Positions 52,870 to 62,242 are shown, counted from the first letter of the stretch. The stretch: DNA of 64,000 bases from Pullulanibacillus camelliae (GCF_014642655.1 NZ_BMIR01000001.1:545518-609517); one strand, 5' to 3'. Numbers and translations: made by a program. The notes: a model not told the origin generated them from the sequence alone.

Positions 52870-53790
52870 TTATTTTGTTACAGCGAGAGGATGAGTATTT
52901 TGGACACTATCTAATTCGGCAGCTGCAGCATTCACCTCAACTTGCTCCGGACTTTTACAGCCTGGAATGACCGTTGTTACAGCCGGATGTTGCAGGCACC
53001 AAGCCAGCGCCCATTGTGCCATGTTAACCCCCTCTGGAACTTCCTCTGCTTTGATTTTCTCAACCTGTCTCAGCTTCTCATCAATGTCTTCTTGATCCCG
53101 TTTTTGGCGCACGTTATCGCTAAATCGCACACCTGGTTTATACTTGCCACTTAAAAAGCCACTTGCTAAGGGGACTCTGGCTAAAACCCCTAAGTCTTGC
53201 TCAATGCATGATGGAAAAACCTCTTCCTCTGGGGCGCGGTCTAAGCGATTATAGACCACTTGAATGGCTTTGGCATGTAACTCTGACGCTTTAGAGGTTT
53301 GATAAATATTAGCATTGCTGCCGATTGAAATACCAAGGTTGCGGATCTTTCCCGCCTCTACCTGCTTATCGAGCATTGTCCATAATGCATCATTATCAAA
53401 AACTGCATCGGAGCCTGAATGAAACTGATAGAGATCAATATAATCGGTTTGTAGTGCTTTTAATGACGCATCCAATTGCTTTTGGACTGCTTGCGTATCC
53501 CAAGCATGTTCCCACTGTTCTTCCCAATGGTGGCCAAATTTTGAAGCAATCACCCACTCCTCGCGTCGATCCCTTGAGAGGTAATCTCCTATAAAGCTCT
53601 CTGATAAGTGATGAGGACCATAACATTCTGCCGTATCAATCAAATTGATACCGAGCGCTTTTGCTCGAGAAAGAATGGCATCAACCTCAGATTGATTGAA
53701 GTCCTTCCCCCAATCTCCACCAAATTGCCAGGTTCCTATACCCACGACAGATACATCTAAATTCGTTTTCCCTAATCGTCTATACTTCAT
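52870..53790 (-). CDS. Aldo/keto reductase
   Basis: A 306-residue NADPH-dependent reductase. Catalytic residues are visible: Asp and Tyr in LIDTAECYGPHH, Lys in VIASKFGHHW, and His in YQFHSGSD. The cofactor-binding end is VIPGCKSPEQVEVN. The ATG at 53790 lies close after GGAGTGATAGTG, and the longer frame to 53808 overlaps that site. A cre-like site just upstream suggests carbon catabolite control, which, with the nearby mannitol genes, hints at a sugar or polyol-derived carbonyl substrate (inference). Confidence 0.9.
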   Translation of the reverse strand: MKYRRLGKTNLDVSVVGIGTWQFGGDWGKDFNQSEVDAILSRAKALGINLIDTAECYGPHHLSESFIGDYLSRDRREEWVIASKFGHHWEEQWEHAWDTQAVQKQLDASLKALQTDYIDLYQFHSGSDAVFDNDALWTMLDKQVEAGKIRNLGISIGSNANIYQTSKASELHAKAIQVVYNRLDRAPEEEVFPSCIEQDLGVLARVPLASGFLSGKYKPGVRFSDNVRQKRDQEDIDEKLRQVEKIKAEEVPEGVNMAQWALAWCLQHPAVTTVIPGCKSPEQVEVNAAAAELDSVQNTHPLAVTK

Positions 53791-53810
53791 CACTATCACT
53801 CCTATCATTT

Positions 53811-53824
53811 TGTAAACGCTCTCA
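53811..53824 (-). promoter_or_regulatory. cre-like CcpA site before aldo/keto reductase
   Basis: TGAGAGCGTTTACA matches the cre consensus TGWAANCGNTNWCA at 13 of 14 positions and lies about 20 nt upstream of the start codon. Confidence 0.65.
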
Positions 53825-53987
53825 CCTTAGACTTATCGTATGCGCCACAGGTTGATTTTTCAAGCGCAAACACCTTGACTCTACAACGTTCGTTAAAAAA
53901 TGTTTGCCTTCGACAGAAAACGACCCCTCTTTGCCCTTAAGCTCTTGCGAATAGTTCTTAATAACAATGAACTAAAGGTGATTAAAA

Positions 53988-54503
53988 ATGAAGATACAAG
54001 CCCATATCAAACCACTTACTGAAGAAAATAAACCAGATAACCCCCTTTACCGTACATTAGAAATTCACATGCAACGGATGGGATTTCTGGTTCCTTATCG
54101 CGAAGAATTAAATTGGACAACCGATTATGAGACCATTGAGCTTGGTGAAGAGCAGCAGCTTATTGATTTGCAAAAACTGGCCGCTAAAAACGATGGAGCC
54201 TTACTCTTTTTCGCCAAAATCACAAAAAATACCATTTATCAGCAGGTTATTTGCCACCCCAATAAAGTGGGTGTTTACCTTCCCTTTCATTTTGAAACAC
54301 CCTTTACCGTTAAAGTGGCTAGTCAAAAATACTGGGTGGGTTCCGCACCTCGTCTCCAGAATGAATTGAAGTGGCTAGAGATTGCGATGAAAAGCAGTGG
54401 AGAAGAAGAAGTCAAGGCGTATTGGGAAAACCTTAAGACTGCTGTCCAAACCGCTATTGATCGCATGAGCCCCATTGTACTAGAAACCGAGGCAGCCTCT
54501 TAG
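53988..54503 (+). CDS. Conserved-looking protein of unknown function (171 residues)
   Basis: A soluble, mixed alpha/beta protein with AAAGGTG before the ATG. Charged and aromatic residues are balanced (QVICHPNKVGVYLPFHFETPF, WVGSAPRLQNELKWLEIAMK) and codon use is like that of its neighbours, so it is very likely real. I do not recognise a family. It has no signal peptide or membrane helix. It converges with the HAD gene with a 4-nt overlap of stop codons. Confidence 0.7.
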   Translation: MKIQAHIKPLTEENKPDNPLYRTLEIHMQRMGFLVPYREELNWTTDYETIELGEEQQLIDLQKLAAKNDGALLFFAKITKNTIYQQVICHPNKVGVYLPFHFETPFTVKVASQKYWVGSAPRLQNELKWLEIAMKSSGEEEVKAYWENLKTAVQTAIDRMSPIVLETEAAS

Positions 54504-55336
54504 GATTTAATAAAAGAAAAAGCCGCGGTCAGATCGCTAACGACACAGTCCGCTGAAGTAGCATCACCAAGCCCATAGTTATCAATAAATACCGTTTTAC
54601 AGCCTAATAATCGAGCTGGCCGGATTTCATTAATCCAGTTATCTCCAACGCTTAATATTTGCTGGTAGTCGACACCATAGGCCCTCTTAAGTGCTTCAAA
54701 ATGCGCGGGGGTTTGAACAGGCTTTTTCCCTGAAAAAATTTTCTTAGCAAAGACGTCCTTTAGACCTAGCTTTTCTAAAATCGCTTCACTATCTGGTTCA
54801 GGGCTATTGGTTAATAGCACTAATTTTTTCTTATATTGAATCTCTTCAAGTAGCTCCTTTAGCCCTGGAATCCGCTGCATTCTAAATGCTGGTCCCATCA
54901 TATACTTCCGCGTCTCCAAGAAGGCCTGATGGGCTTCTGGATGAGTCAGTCCATAATGAATGGCTATTGCACGCGGCACCCACCATAAATCACCAATATT
55001 GAAAAAGCGTACTTGATCAATTGTAATGGGATGGGAGTATAGTGACTTCAGTCTTTCTTCTGAGAGCTTTGTACCATTCCATTCATAAGCTTCTTTCACC
55101 GTGTTATCGAGCTGCCATAGAATAAGGTCATAGCTCTCGTCATACACGCATCCCACCTTCAAGGTGTGTTTATTATCACGTGCCAGCTTATAATCTGTCT
55201 GAAAGCTAGACTGCTTCTCCTCTGGCAACTTCTCTTTTAATCTTTCTGCATAATAATCGAAATGATGTGTATCTGCATAGAGCGTGCCATCTAAGTCAAA
55301 AACGACCACACTGGTGTTACTGCCTTGTTTTGTCAA
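54500..55336 (-). CDS. HAD family hydrolase
   Basis: A 278-residue haloacid dehalogenase-type enzyme. Motif I is VFDLDGTLYADT, with nucleophile and acid aspartates. Motif II is LLTNSPEP, and motif IV is SVGDNWINEIRPARLLG. The large helical cap between motifs I and II (about 100 residues) is the C1 type seen in YjjG- and pyrimidine-nucleotidase-like enzymes. The substrate is unknown. The start is TTG at 55336, eight bases after GGAGGCAG. Confidence 0.85.
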   Translation of the reverse strand: MTKQGSNTSVVVFDLDGTLYADTHHFDYYAERLKEKLPEEKQSSFQTDYKLARDNKHTLKVGCVYDESYDLILWQLDNTVKEAYEWNGTKLSEERLKSLYSHPITIDQVRFFNIGDLWWVPRAIAIHYGLTHPEAHQAFLETRKYMMGPAFRMQRIPGLKELLEEIQYKKKLVLLTNSPEPDSEAILEKLGLKDVFAKKIFSGKKPVQTPAHFEALKRAYGVDYQQILSVGDNWINEIRPARLLGCKTVFIDNYGLGDATSADCVVSDLTAAFSFIKS

Positions 55337-55577
55337 TCTTGCTGCCTCCTTTTGTAGGTCTTCACATATAGATTACCATATTTGTTTGTTGATTGAGAGA
55401 TGACGCACATGCATTCACCTATTAAAGCAAGTCGGACATCTCCACATGAGCTTAGCCTCTACTGTGAACCGAAAACAAATGCTCCATTTTTGCAATCATG
55501 GTAATATAGAAATAGATCCATTCGTATTAAAAAATGATGCTTTTGAATCATTCCTTACATATTGGAGATGAATACAG

Positions 55578-56813
55578 ATGAAACAAGACATTATTGAACG
55601 CTTCACACGTTACGTTAAAATCAACACCCAATCCAATGAGGACAGTGACACCTGTCCATCCACACCTGGCCAATGGACATTAGCACATCTACTTGTAGAT
55701 GAATTAAAAGCGATTGGTATGGAAGACGTCACCGTCGATGACAATGGCTATGTGATGGCGACACTTCCTTCCAACACAACTAAAGATGTCGCGACTATAG
55801 GGTTTCTCGCTCATATGGATACGGCTACGGATTTTACTGGTGATGGCGTTCGTCCTCAGCTTGTTGAAAATTATAACGGCGAGGACATTATTTTAAACGA
55901 AGCGCTTAATGTCGTCCTTTCACCAAAAGAGTTTCCTGAACTCAGCGATTATAAAGGCCATACGCTCATTACCACTGATGGGACCACCTTGCTTGGTGCA
56001 GATAATAAAGCAGGAATTGCTGAAATTATGACTGCCATGGCCTATCTTATTCAGCATCCAGAAATCAAGCATGGTAAAATACGTGTTGCCTTTACACCCG
56101 ATGAGGAAATTGGAAGAGGACCCCATCGATTTGATGTTGGCGCCTTTAATGCTGCCGTTGCCTATACGGTTGACGGAGGCCCACTAGGAGAGCTTGAATA
56201 TGAAAGCTTTAATGCCGCAGCAGCTAAAATCACCATTAAGGGTAAGAACGTCCATCCCGGCACTGCTAAAAATAAAATGGTGAATTCGGCAAAAATAGGC
56301 ATTGAGCTCCACAATCAGCTCCCTGCATTAGAAGCGCCGGAGCATACAGAGGGGTATGATGGATTCTATCATCTCATCTCCTTTAACGGTGATGTTGAAA
56401 AAACTCAGCTTTACTATATCATCAGAGATTTTGACCGTGGAAAGTTTGAAGCAAGAAAGCGTACGCTCACCCAAATTGTTGAAAGACTTCAAGCTACCTA
56501 TGGTGAGCAAACCATTGCTTTGGATATGAAGGATCAATATTACAATATGAGAGAGAAGATTGAACCCGTTAAGGAGATCGTCGATATTGCCTATCAGGCC
56601 ATGCAAAACCTTGATATCGAACCCATCGTTTCACCTATTCGCGGGGGAACTGATGGCTCACAATTATCCTATATGGGACTGCCCACCCCTAACATCTTCA
56701 CAGGCGGAGAGAACTTTCATGGGAAATATGAATATATCTCCGTTGATAATATGATTAAAGCCACCCATGTGATCATTGAAATAGCCAAGCGCTTTGAGGA
56801 ACAAGCCCATTAA
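55578..56813 (+). CDS. pepT: Peptidase T (tripeptide aminopeptidase)
   Basis: A 411-residue M20B metallopeptidase that removes the N-terminal residue of tripeptides. Zinc-site motifs are [14 protein letters not shown] (His and catalytic Asp), [15 protein letters not shown] (bridging Asp), and [12 protein letters not shown] (catalytic Glu pair). The dimerisation domain carries [15 protein letters not shown], and the last zinc ligand is in [16 protein letters not shown]. Full length. GGAGATG precedes the ATG. Single gene with a strong terminator. Confidence 0.95.
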   Translation: MKQDIIERFTRYVKINTQSNEDSDTCPSTPGQWTLAHLLVDELKAIGMEDVTVDDNGYVMATLPSNTTKDVATIGFLAHMDTATDFTGDGVRPQLVENYNGEDIILNEALNVVLSPKEFPELSDYKGHTLITTDGTTLLGADNKAGIAEIMTAMAYLIQHPEIKHGKIRVAFTPDEEIGRGPHRFDVGAFNAAVAYTVDGGPLGELEYESFNAAAAKITIKGKNVHPGTAKNKMVNSAKIGIELHNQLPALEAPEHTEGYDGFYHLISFNGDVEKTQLYYIIRDFDRGKFEARKRTLTQIVERLQATYGEQTIALDMKDQYYNMREKIEPVKEIVDIAYQAMQNLDIEPIVSPIRGGTDGSQLSYMGLPTPNIFTGGENFHGKYEYISVDNMIKATHVIIEIAKRFEEQAH

Positions 56814-56832
56814 TTTTTTTAATCATCCTTCT

Positions 56833-56875
56833 AAACCCTGTATGTTAGCCCAAGGGAGCTAACATACAGGGTTTT
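56833..56875 (+). terminator. Terminator of pepT
   Basis: AAACCCTGTATGTTAGC and GCTAACATACAGGGTTT pair perfectly over 17 bp around an 8-nt loop. The A and T ends make it usable in both directions. Confidence 0.93.
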
Positions 56876-57040
56876 CACGCAGGTGTGAGCAAACCGGAAA
56901 AACAGAGCTAACGTTTTCTCTTCTATGAATTCTATTTAAAAACTTTTAACTTTTTTAGTGCTCAAGTCATTTACTAGCGTCAGAAAATTTGTTACTATTT
57001 TAATTATTTAATAAGGGAAAGACAAGAAAGGAAGCTTGGG

Positions 57041-58162
57041 ATGCTATCAAATGCTAAACAAACCTATTTAAGGCAAACACCTCCCTTTCGTGGGGACCAT
57101 GTTGGGAGTTTACTTCGACCAGAAGTACTTAAGCAAGCCCGTCTAGAGAAAGCGAAGGGGGAAATCACTGCTCAGCAATTACGCGCTATTGAAGATGAAC
57201 AAATTAAGCGTGTGGTTGAAAAGCAAAAAGCCATTGGCCTAAAATCCATTACCGATGGCGAATTCCGCCGTGCCTGGTGGCACTTTGATTTCCTTGAAAA
57301 CCTCGATGGTGTCGAGCCCTTCGAGGCAGAAGAAGGTCTCCATTTTCATCAGATGACAACAAAGGCTCGTGGCATTAAGGTGACGGGAAAGATTGGTTTC
57401 AGCACTCATCCAATGCTAGAAGATTATAGGTTTTTGCACGGGATCGCTGGCGAGTATACAGCAAAAATGACGATACCCAGTCCTAATATGCTTTATTTTA
57501 GAGCACAGTTTGATGAATCACCCTATGATGATCAAGAAGCCTTCTTTCATGATCTCTCCACGGCTTATCAAAAAGCCATACAAGCCTTTTACGATGCTGG
57601 CTGCCGTTATCTCCAGCTGGACGATACCGCATGGGCACACCTTTGCTCTGAAGAGCAGAAAGAAGAATTGCGTGCAAAGGGCCTTGATCCCGATCAAGTG
57701 CGCGCCAATTTTGCTCGGCTCATTAATGCTGCCGTTGCAAACAAGCCTGATGATATGGCGATTACAATGCACATCTGCCGCGGGAACTTCCGCTCAACTT
57801 TTATGTTTTCAGGCGGTTATGAACCTGTCGCGGAGACACTTTTCACAGAGCTGAACGTTGATGGATTATTCTTAGAGTTTGATAGTGAGCGTTCAGGCGG
57901 GTTTGAGCCCCTTCGTTATCTCAAGCGTCCAAATCTTCAGGTCGTGCTTGGATTAGTCACCTCTAAATTTGGTGAGTTAGAAGCTGCTGAAACGATTAAA
58001 CATCGGATTGACGAAGCCAGTCGCTATGTTCCATTGGATCAGTTATGCCTGAGTCCGCAATGTGGTTTTGCTTCAACAGAAGAGGGTAACCTATTAACCG
58101 AGGAACAGCAATGGGACAAGTTGCGTCACGTTCTCACCATTGCCGATGAAGTTTGGGCCTAA
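57041..58162 (+). CDS. MetE C-terminal-like methyltransferase, YxjG/YxjH type
   Basis: A 373-residue single-domain homologue of the catalytic half of cobalamin-independent methionine synthase. It opens with FRGDHVGSLLRPE, contains DGEFRRAWWHFDFLENLDGV, and has zinc ligands His/Cys in MHICRGNF and Cys in LSPQCGF. It lacks the N-terminal folate-docking half, as do B. subtilis YxjG and YxjH, which are S-box-controlled and thought to use another methyl donor. No S-box is visible here. GAAAGGAAG precedes the ATG. Confidence 0.88.
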   Translation: MLSNAKQTYLRQTPPFRGDHVGSLLRPEVLKQARLEKAKGEITAQQLRAIEDEQIKRVVEKQKAIGLKSITDGEFRRAWWHFDFLENLDGVEPFEAEEGLHFHQMTTKARGIKVTGKIGFSTHPMLEDYRFLHGIAGEYTAKMTIPSPNMLYFRAQFDESPYDDQEAFFHDLSTAYQKAIQAFYDAGCRYLQLDDTAWAHLCSEEQKEELRAKGLDPDQVRANFARLINAAVANKPDDMAITMHICRGNFRSTFMFSGGYEPVAETLFTELNVDGLFLEFDSERSGGFEPLRYLKRPNLQVVLGLVTSKFGELEAAETIKHRIDEASRYVPLDQLCLSPQCGFASTEEGNLLTEEQQWDKLRHVLTIADEVWA

Positions 58163-58208
58163 GGAAGCCGCTGAAGCAGGCCTTGATGTTTGGATACCCT
58201 TTCTAAAA

Positions 58209-58240
58209 GGAACCCGCTCAAATGGAACGGGTTCCTTACA
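58209..58240 (+). terminator. Terminator of YxjG-like gene
   Basis: GGAACCCG and CGGGTTCC flank an 11-nt loop about 45 nt past the stop. The tail TTACAAAAT is poor in T, so strength is moderate. Confidence 0.7.
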
Positions 58241-58391
58241 AAATGCCGTCTTATAGGTCTTGCTTCATGAAAGTAGTAAGTCTACGAATGCTTTGTTATT
58301 CGTATATTCTCTCTCTTATCTGAACAACTTTGCCCACCTGAAGAGATGAATAGAGCCTTCTAAAGGATCATCAGCATCATTATATGAGACT

Positions 58392-58547
58392 TTATCCTTT
58401 ATTCCCATGAGCATTTTTAAGATCAGGAATGCTCAGCCCTCTTCTTTCTAATTCATCATAGAGTAGCGCAATAAAATCCTCACTAAGATTTAATTCATGA
58501 GCTTTAAAATACGCTTCAATTAATTGTTCATCCGAAAGTTTATACAT
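58392..58547 (-). CDS. sda: Sporulation checkpoint inhibitor Sda
   Basis: A 51-residue protein, [20 protein letters not shown] and onward through [16 protein letters not shown], with the helical-hairpin pattern of Sda. In B. subtilis Sda binds the dimerisation domain of KinA/KinB and blocks sporulation when replication is disturbed. The ATG at 58547 has AGGGAG eight bases upstream; a frame to 58592 ignores that site. On the same strand, 280 nt upstream, are a c-di-GMP-I riboswitch and terminator with no other gene between. A TATAAT at about 58688 may give a private promoter as well. Confidence 0.92.
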   Translation of the reverse strand: MYKLSDEQLIEAYFKAHELNLSEDFIALLYDELERRGLSIPDLKNAHGNKG

Positions 58548-58644
58548 ATGCAATTCTCCCTTTTTAATTTTTTGTAAACCATGAAGTACCAAGACGATCT
58601 AAGGGATCGAAAATTGATAGATATAGCTGTTACATCGAATTCAC

Positions 58645-58660
58645 AATTATCCAGGACTCA
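58645..58660. promoter_or_regulatory. Weak DnaA-box-like sequence upstream of sda
   Basis: TTATCCAGG on the plus strand matches TTATCCACA at seven of nine positions. DnaA controls sda in B. subtilis through DnaA boxes, so the site is worth noting, but one imperfect copy is weak evidence. Confidence 0.25.
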
Positions 58661-58821
58661 TGGGCTCTGTATCCAGACAATTATAGGCCTACCTTTTCAC
58701 ACTGTTTCTAAAATACATGCCAATTTACCAGCGCTGAATTATCCTCTCCACATTGACATTACCCCTTTCTAAATGGATCATTCCGAAAGTCGCGGGGCAT
58801 ATGACCTATATTAAGTAGAAC

Positions 58822-58960
58822 AAAAAAGGATGACCATCCGAATAACGGAGAGCCATCCCCCAGCTTCTTCCTTCTTCGGCAACCCGGCTACCCTAGCTAT
58901 AAACCTTAGGCCCGTGGCTTTGCGTCCTTACTTTTCAATAAGTTTGCCTTTTCGGAATTC
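58822..58960 (-). promoter_or_regulatory. Cyclic-di-GMP-I (GEMM-I) riboswitch with terminator upstream of sda
   Basis: Minus strand, aptamer about 58875-58955. AGGCAAACTTATTGAAA opens P1 and P2, then GTAAGGACGCAAAGCCACGG gives the invariant GACGCAAAGCC. GGCCTAAGG gives the receptor and P3 strand, and GGGTAGCCGGGTTGCC closes P3 and P1. An expression platform follows: GGATGG...GGTCATCC with an inner CCG/CGG pair and TTTTTT (58825-58858), an intrinsic terminator. The arrangement indicates ligand-dependent termination or antitermination ahead of sda. The sign of control cannot be read directly. Confidence 0.87.
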
Positions 58961-58991
58961 TAAAACAATTATATCATAACAGTCTATCAAA

Positions 58992-59007
58992 TTGTATAGC
59001 TATACAA
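58992..59007. repeat. Perfect 16-bp palindrome at a stop codon
   Basis: TTGTATAGCTATACAA overlaps the stop codon of the STAS gene and lies 35-50 bp upstream of the riboswitch. The same TTGTATA half-site occurs in the GntR operator at 18441, so it might be an operator. A promoter for the riboswitch RNA could lie next to it (TATAAT at about 58972). Confidence 0.45.
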
Positions 59008-59311
59008 ATACGTCCTTGCCTAAAATTTCCGGCAGTTGCAACAGCTCAAAAACTTCAAAGACTTCTTCAGTGACATTTGAGATTTTCACACTGATTTCTT
59101 GCTCATTTAGCGTCCTAACCAGCTCAATTAGCAGTCCCATCCCCGAGGAGTCCACGAAAGGCACCTCTTTTAGATTCAGATTAACGCTCTGAAACTCTTC
59201 CATTTTTTTCAGAAGCTCCTGTTGAAATAATTCCGTCGCCTCAATATCTAAATCCCCTTTGAAATCCACTCGCAGAAGCTTGTCCTCTTCTAAGGTCGTA
59301 TAGCTTAGCAT
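59000..59311 (-). CDS. STAS-domain anti-sigma factor antagonist
   Basis: A 103-residue single STAS domain. The phosphorylatable serine lies in PFVDSSGMGLLIEL. In partner switching such proteins, when unphosphorylated, bind and neutralise an anti-sigma or switch kinase. AAAGGAGAG precedes the ATG. It is the last gene of the signalling operon and follows the FapA-like gene by 17 nt. It is the second STAS protein in the operon, which suggests two output branches or a switch-plus-scaffold pair. Confidence 0.87.
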   Translation of the reverse strand: MLSYTTLEEDKLLRVDFKGDLDIEATELFQQELLKKMEEFQSVNLNLKEVPFVDSSGMGLLIELVRTLNEQEISVKISNVTEEVFEVFELLQLPEILGKDVFV

Positions 59312-59328
59312 CTATTCTTCTCTCCTTT

Positions 59329-61395
59329 CTAGACGAAGGCAATGTCATCATCTTTTAAATAGGCGTGAACCGCATGGCGCGGGGTGTCAAATCGATATTT
59401 TACATGCCCAATCTTGATGACTGTGCCCTCCATCACCTTATCTATCCTAATGCGTTGATCTGCTGGAACCGAGATGAATGTTGTCGCATGGCTATTCTCT
59501 GCTCCGACCTCATGGATTTCCACACCGGATTTCCCATAAAGGTCTCCGCCACGAGCTATTCCATTAATTTTAAGCAGGCCACCTGCATGAATCTTTGTAT
59601 TAACAGACCCTGAGCCAATCACATAAATGTCTCCACTGGAATATAGACGACTATTTTGTACGCTAAGCACGGTAATATGCGCATTAGGCTCAACAGGTGT
59701 AATGCTCCATTCGTATAACTGGTTGATTTTCAATAAAAGCTCATCTAGAGTAGCAAGTGAAATTCGATTGGGGGCAAGTGATAAGAAAAAGCGATTTAAC
59801 GTCACAGCGACCTCTTTCCACTCATCACTTTCCAAAAATTTATCTGCCCCGTGTATCACATCACTGTACTTTTTGATCAACCCAGAAAAACTTTTAAACT
59901 TTCTTTCCATTAGCAAACGGATCAATGGCTGCAGGCCGTTGGCTTGTAAGTCAGATGATTTAAAAGCATTTGATGCCATGAGCTGCTTAATCACAACAAG
60001 CATTTTATCCAGTTGTTGATGAATCAAATGAAGCTGATGACCTAATTCAACTATCAGCATATTATTTTTACCTGCCGATAATTCAGAACCCACCACATTC
60101 TTTTTTGCTATGATCGCACCAGAGGTGACAAGATGTGCAGAAAAAATGGTGGAGTGCGCCAGGATGTCTCCATCTGCTTCGACCTTCATACCATTTTGAA
60201 TCTCACCAAGCACTTCTACATCCCCAGAAAAATGAATATTCCCGGTCGACAAATCAACATTACCCCTATGCAGGAGCTTTGGTAGCAAAGAAACCCTGAC
60301 TAACTGCCCACGTTTTTCGACGTGCGGTCGTCCGCTTTTTATCGCAACAACCTTGTTATCTACACCCTCAACACCATCACCTAGATTTAATACAATAGGA
60401 TAGGTCTGCTTGGCTGGTAAAGGTTCATTCGTTACAGTCGTTCCAGGCTGCCCCGGGACAGGAGGATGAACCAATCCAATGATCTGGCCTCTATCCACAC
60501 TGGGAATTGTCTTCAGTTCTTTAAAATCGATGCGGCCCTTCTCATTCCCATCATAATTATACTTAATATCCACATCGACTAAAACCTCAAACCAGCCATC
60601 CTTTCCAGGCTTAGGTTTTTGCCCTGTTGCAATTTCAAAAGTATGCTCTTCTAAGGTATCAAGCGCTTGAAGAATAGCATCCTGGTGAAACCCTTGTTTG
60701 ATACGCAAGTTATCAAGACGATCCATGACATCCGCATACGTCAATGTGTTATCGACCACTCGATGCTCTGCAGCCACCAGTTCAATATGTTCACTGGGCT
60801 CGATATCGTGAATCGACCTCTCGATGCGATAGCCTGGGGTGATTGCTAGTAAAACACGCAAGCGCTGGTCATCGACTTCAATGCTCCAACGCGTTGACTG
60901 TTCTTCATTAATTGTTCGTATGGTGTATTCATGACTGCCTGTGATAAGGAGTGTCTCCTTATCAATCAGTATATCATTTTTGTAAACTTGAACACCCTTC
61001 CCGATCGTGATGATGGGAAATTGGGTAGCAGAAGGTCTGCCATAGAGCTTGCCATTTTTCACCCAGGCTTTCCCTTCAAGCTGGCTACCTTCTGTCCATT
61101 GAGATGTGACCACTTCTGCTGTTTGGTCCTTAATAAATGCTGCGACCTTCTCTGTGTTCTCATCAACCGTTTGCTCTAATAAGGCCTTTTCGATCTGGTC
61201 AAAGGCATCCTTTTGGGCGTGCTCTTGTTCTTTTGTCAAACGAACGGTAGCCGGCTTTCCACCGATCCCTAAGAAACCTTTACTTCCTTGATCAATAATT
61301 TCAACATGAACATCATCCACAGTGGCCTTCAACAAATCCAATCCAAGCTGAATGGCTTCTTTTACGTTTCGTCCTTTTGAAACAATGGATTTCAT
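59329..61395 (-). CDS. FapA/DUF342 family protein with Jag-N domain
   Basis: A 688-residue cytosolic protein. The N-terminal 55 residues form a Jag-N domain (SIVSKGRNVKEAIQLGLDLL, KGFLGIGGKPA). The middle and C-terminal parts form the DUF342/FapA beta-helix with GRPHVEKRGQLVRV, VDLSTGNIHFSGDVEVLGEI and GLLKINGIARGGDLYGKSGVEIHEVG, interrupted by a helical insert (about 440-545). FapA proteins in bacilli and vibrios affect flagellar assembly or localisation of two-component proteins. AGGAGG precedes the ATG. It is embedded among STAS and phosphatase genes. Confidence 0.85.
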   Translation of the reverse strand: MKSIVSKGRNVKEAIQLGLDLLKATVDDVHVEIIDQGSKGFLGIGGKPATVRLTKEQEHAQKDAFDQIEKALLEQTVDENTEKVAAFIKDQTAEVVTSQWTEGSQLEGKAWVKNGKLYGRPSATQFPIITIGKGVQVYKNDILIDKETLLITGSHEYTIRTINEEQSTRWSIEVDDQRLRVLLAITPGYRIERSIHDIEPSEHIELVAAEHRVVDNTLTYADVMDRLDNLRIKQGFHQDAILQALDTLEEHTFEIATGQKPKPGKDGWFEVLVDVDIKYNYDGNEKGRIDFKELKTIPSVDRGQIIGLVHPPVPGQPGTTVTNEPLPAKQTYPIVLNLGDGVEGVDNKVVAIKSGRPHVEKRGQLVRVSLLPKLLHRGNVDLSTGNIHFSGDVEVLGEIQNGMKVEADGDILAHSTIFSAHLVTSGAIIAKKNVVGSELSAGKNNMLIVELGHQLHLIHQQLDKMLVVIKQLMASNAFKSSDLQANGLQPLIRLLMERKFKSFSGLIKKYSDVIHGADKFLESDEWKEVAVTLNRFFLSLAPNRISLATLDELLLKINQLYEWSITPVEPNAHITVLSVQNSRLYSSGDIYVIGSGSVNTKIHAGGLLKINGIARGGDLYGKSGVEIHEVGAENSHATTFISVPADQRIRIDKVMEGTVIKIGHVKYRFDTPRHAVHAYLKDDDIAFV

Positions 61396-61405
61396 AGGAA
61401 ACCTC

Positions 61406-62242
61406 CTAAATTACTGGAGAATTAAGACTTGTAATATCTGAATTATCGCTGGTGATCTTAAGGGTCACCATCGTAATATCGTCCTTCTGTGGTAATCCTT
61501 CAGTAAAAGTATGGATGGATGATAAGACACTCTCTTGAAGCTCTTCAGCGCTTTTGTCTTTGTTTTCTTGTAAAATCTGAATTAATCGTTCAAGCTTAAA
61601 TTGCTCTTGTTCTGTATTTTGCGCTTCAACAATGCCATCTGTATAAAAGAATACCATATCCCCTTTATCTAAATGCATTTGCTCCTCGGTATAGACTAGA
61701 TTAGGTATACCACCTACCAATGCCCCTTTTACCTTTGATAAGGTTTGGATGTTTCCTGTTGAACCACTGATATGCAAGGGCATGTTATGGCCTGCATTAG
61801 CATAAGTCAACATGTAATGCTTTGGGTCCCAATCCGCACAAAATAAGGTGACAAAGGAGCCTAAAGCTCTTAAATCCTTAAATAAAGCTTGATTCATTGC
61901 TCGCAAGGTATCCCCTGGTCCTTTTGTACTTTCAGAGGCACTTCTAAAGGCGCCCCTTGTTAAGATCATTAACATCGCTGCCGGGATACCCTTTCCCATC
62001 ACATCGCCTATGACAATGCGCATCTTACCATTAACTAGTGGATAAAAATCATAATAATCTCCACCAATGAGGCGCGCAGGTAACGACGAGCCCGATACCT
62101 CTCCTCCATTAAAAGTAGGAACTTCTCCATTTAGCAAAGTGGATTGAATGTTTTTTGCAAGCTTAATCTCCCTCTGTAGAAAAGGATCCAATGCGTGACT
62201 TGAACCGTCAGGATGGGGAGCGGTGAACTTACCATGATACAT
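61406..62242 (-). CDS. SpoIIE/RsbU-type PP2C phosphatase
   Basis: A 278-residue serine phosphatase without a sensor domain. Metal-binding motifs are LIGGDYYDFYPL, IGDVMGKGIPAAMLM, TYANAGHNMPL, FFYTDGIVEAQN and KDDITMVTLK. Such enzymes dephosphorylate STAS proteins. The ATG overlaps the stop of the upstream STAS gene by one base, so the pair is probably coupled, and that STAS protein is the likely substrate. The short N-terminal region (RSBU-like linker about residues 20-45) may contact the cache-HAMP protein. Confidence 0.9.
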   Translation of the reverse strand: MYHGKFTAPHPDGSSHALDPFLQREIKLAKNIQSTLLNGEVPTFNGGEVSGSSLPARLIGGDYYDFYPLVNGKMRIVIGDVMGKGIPAAMLMILTRGAFRSASESTKGPGDTLRAMNQALFKDLRALGSFVTLFCADWDPKHYMLTYANAGHNMPLHISGSTGNIQTLSKVKGALVGGIPNLVYTEEQMHLDKGDMVFFYTDGIVEAQNTEQEQFKLERLIQILQENKDKSAEELQESVLSSIHTFTEGLPQKDDITMVTLKITSDNSDITSLNSPVI

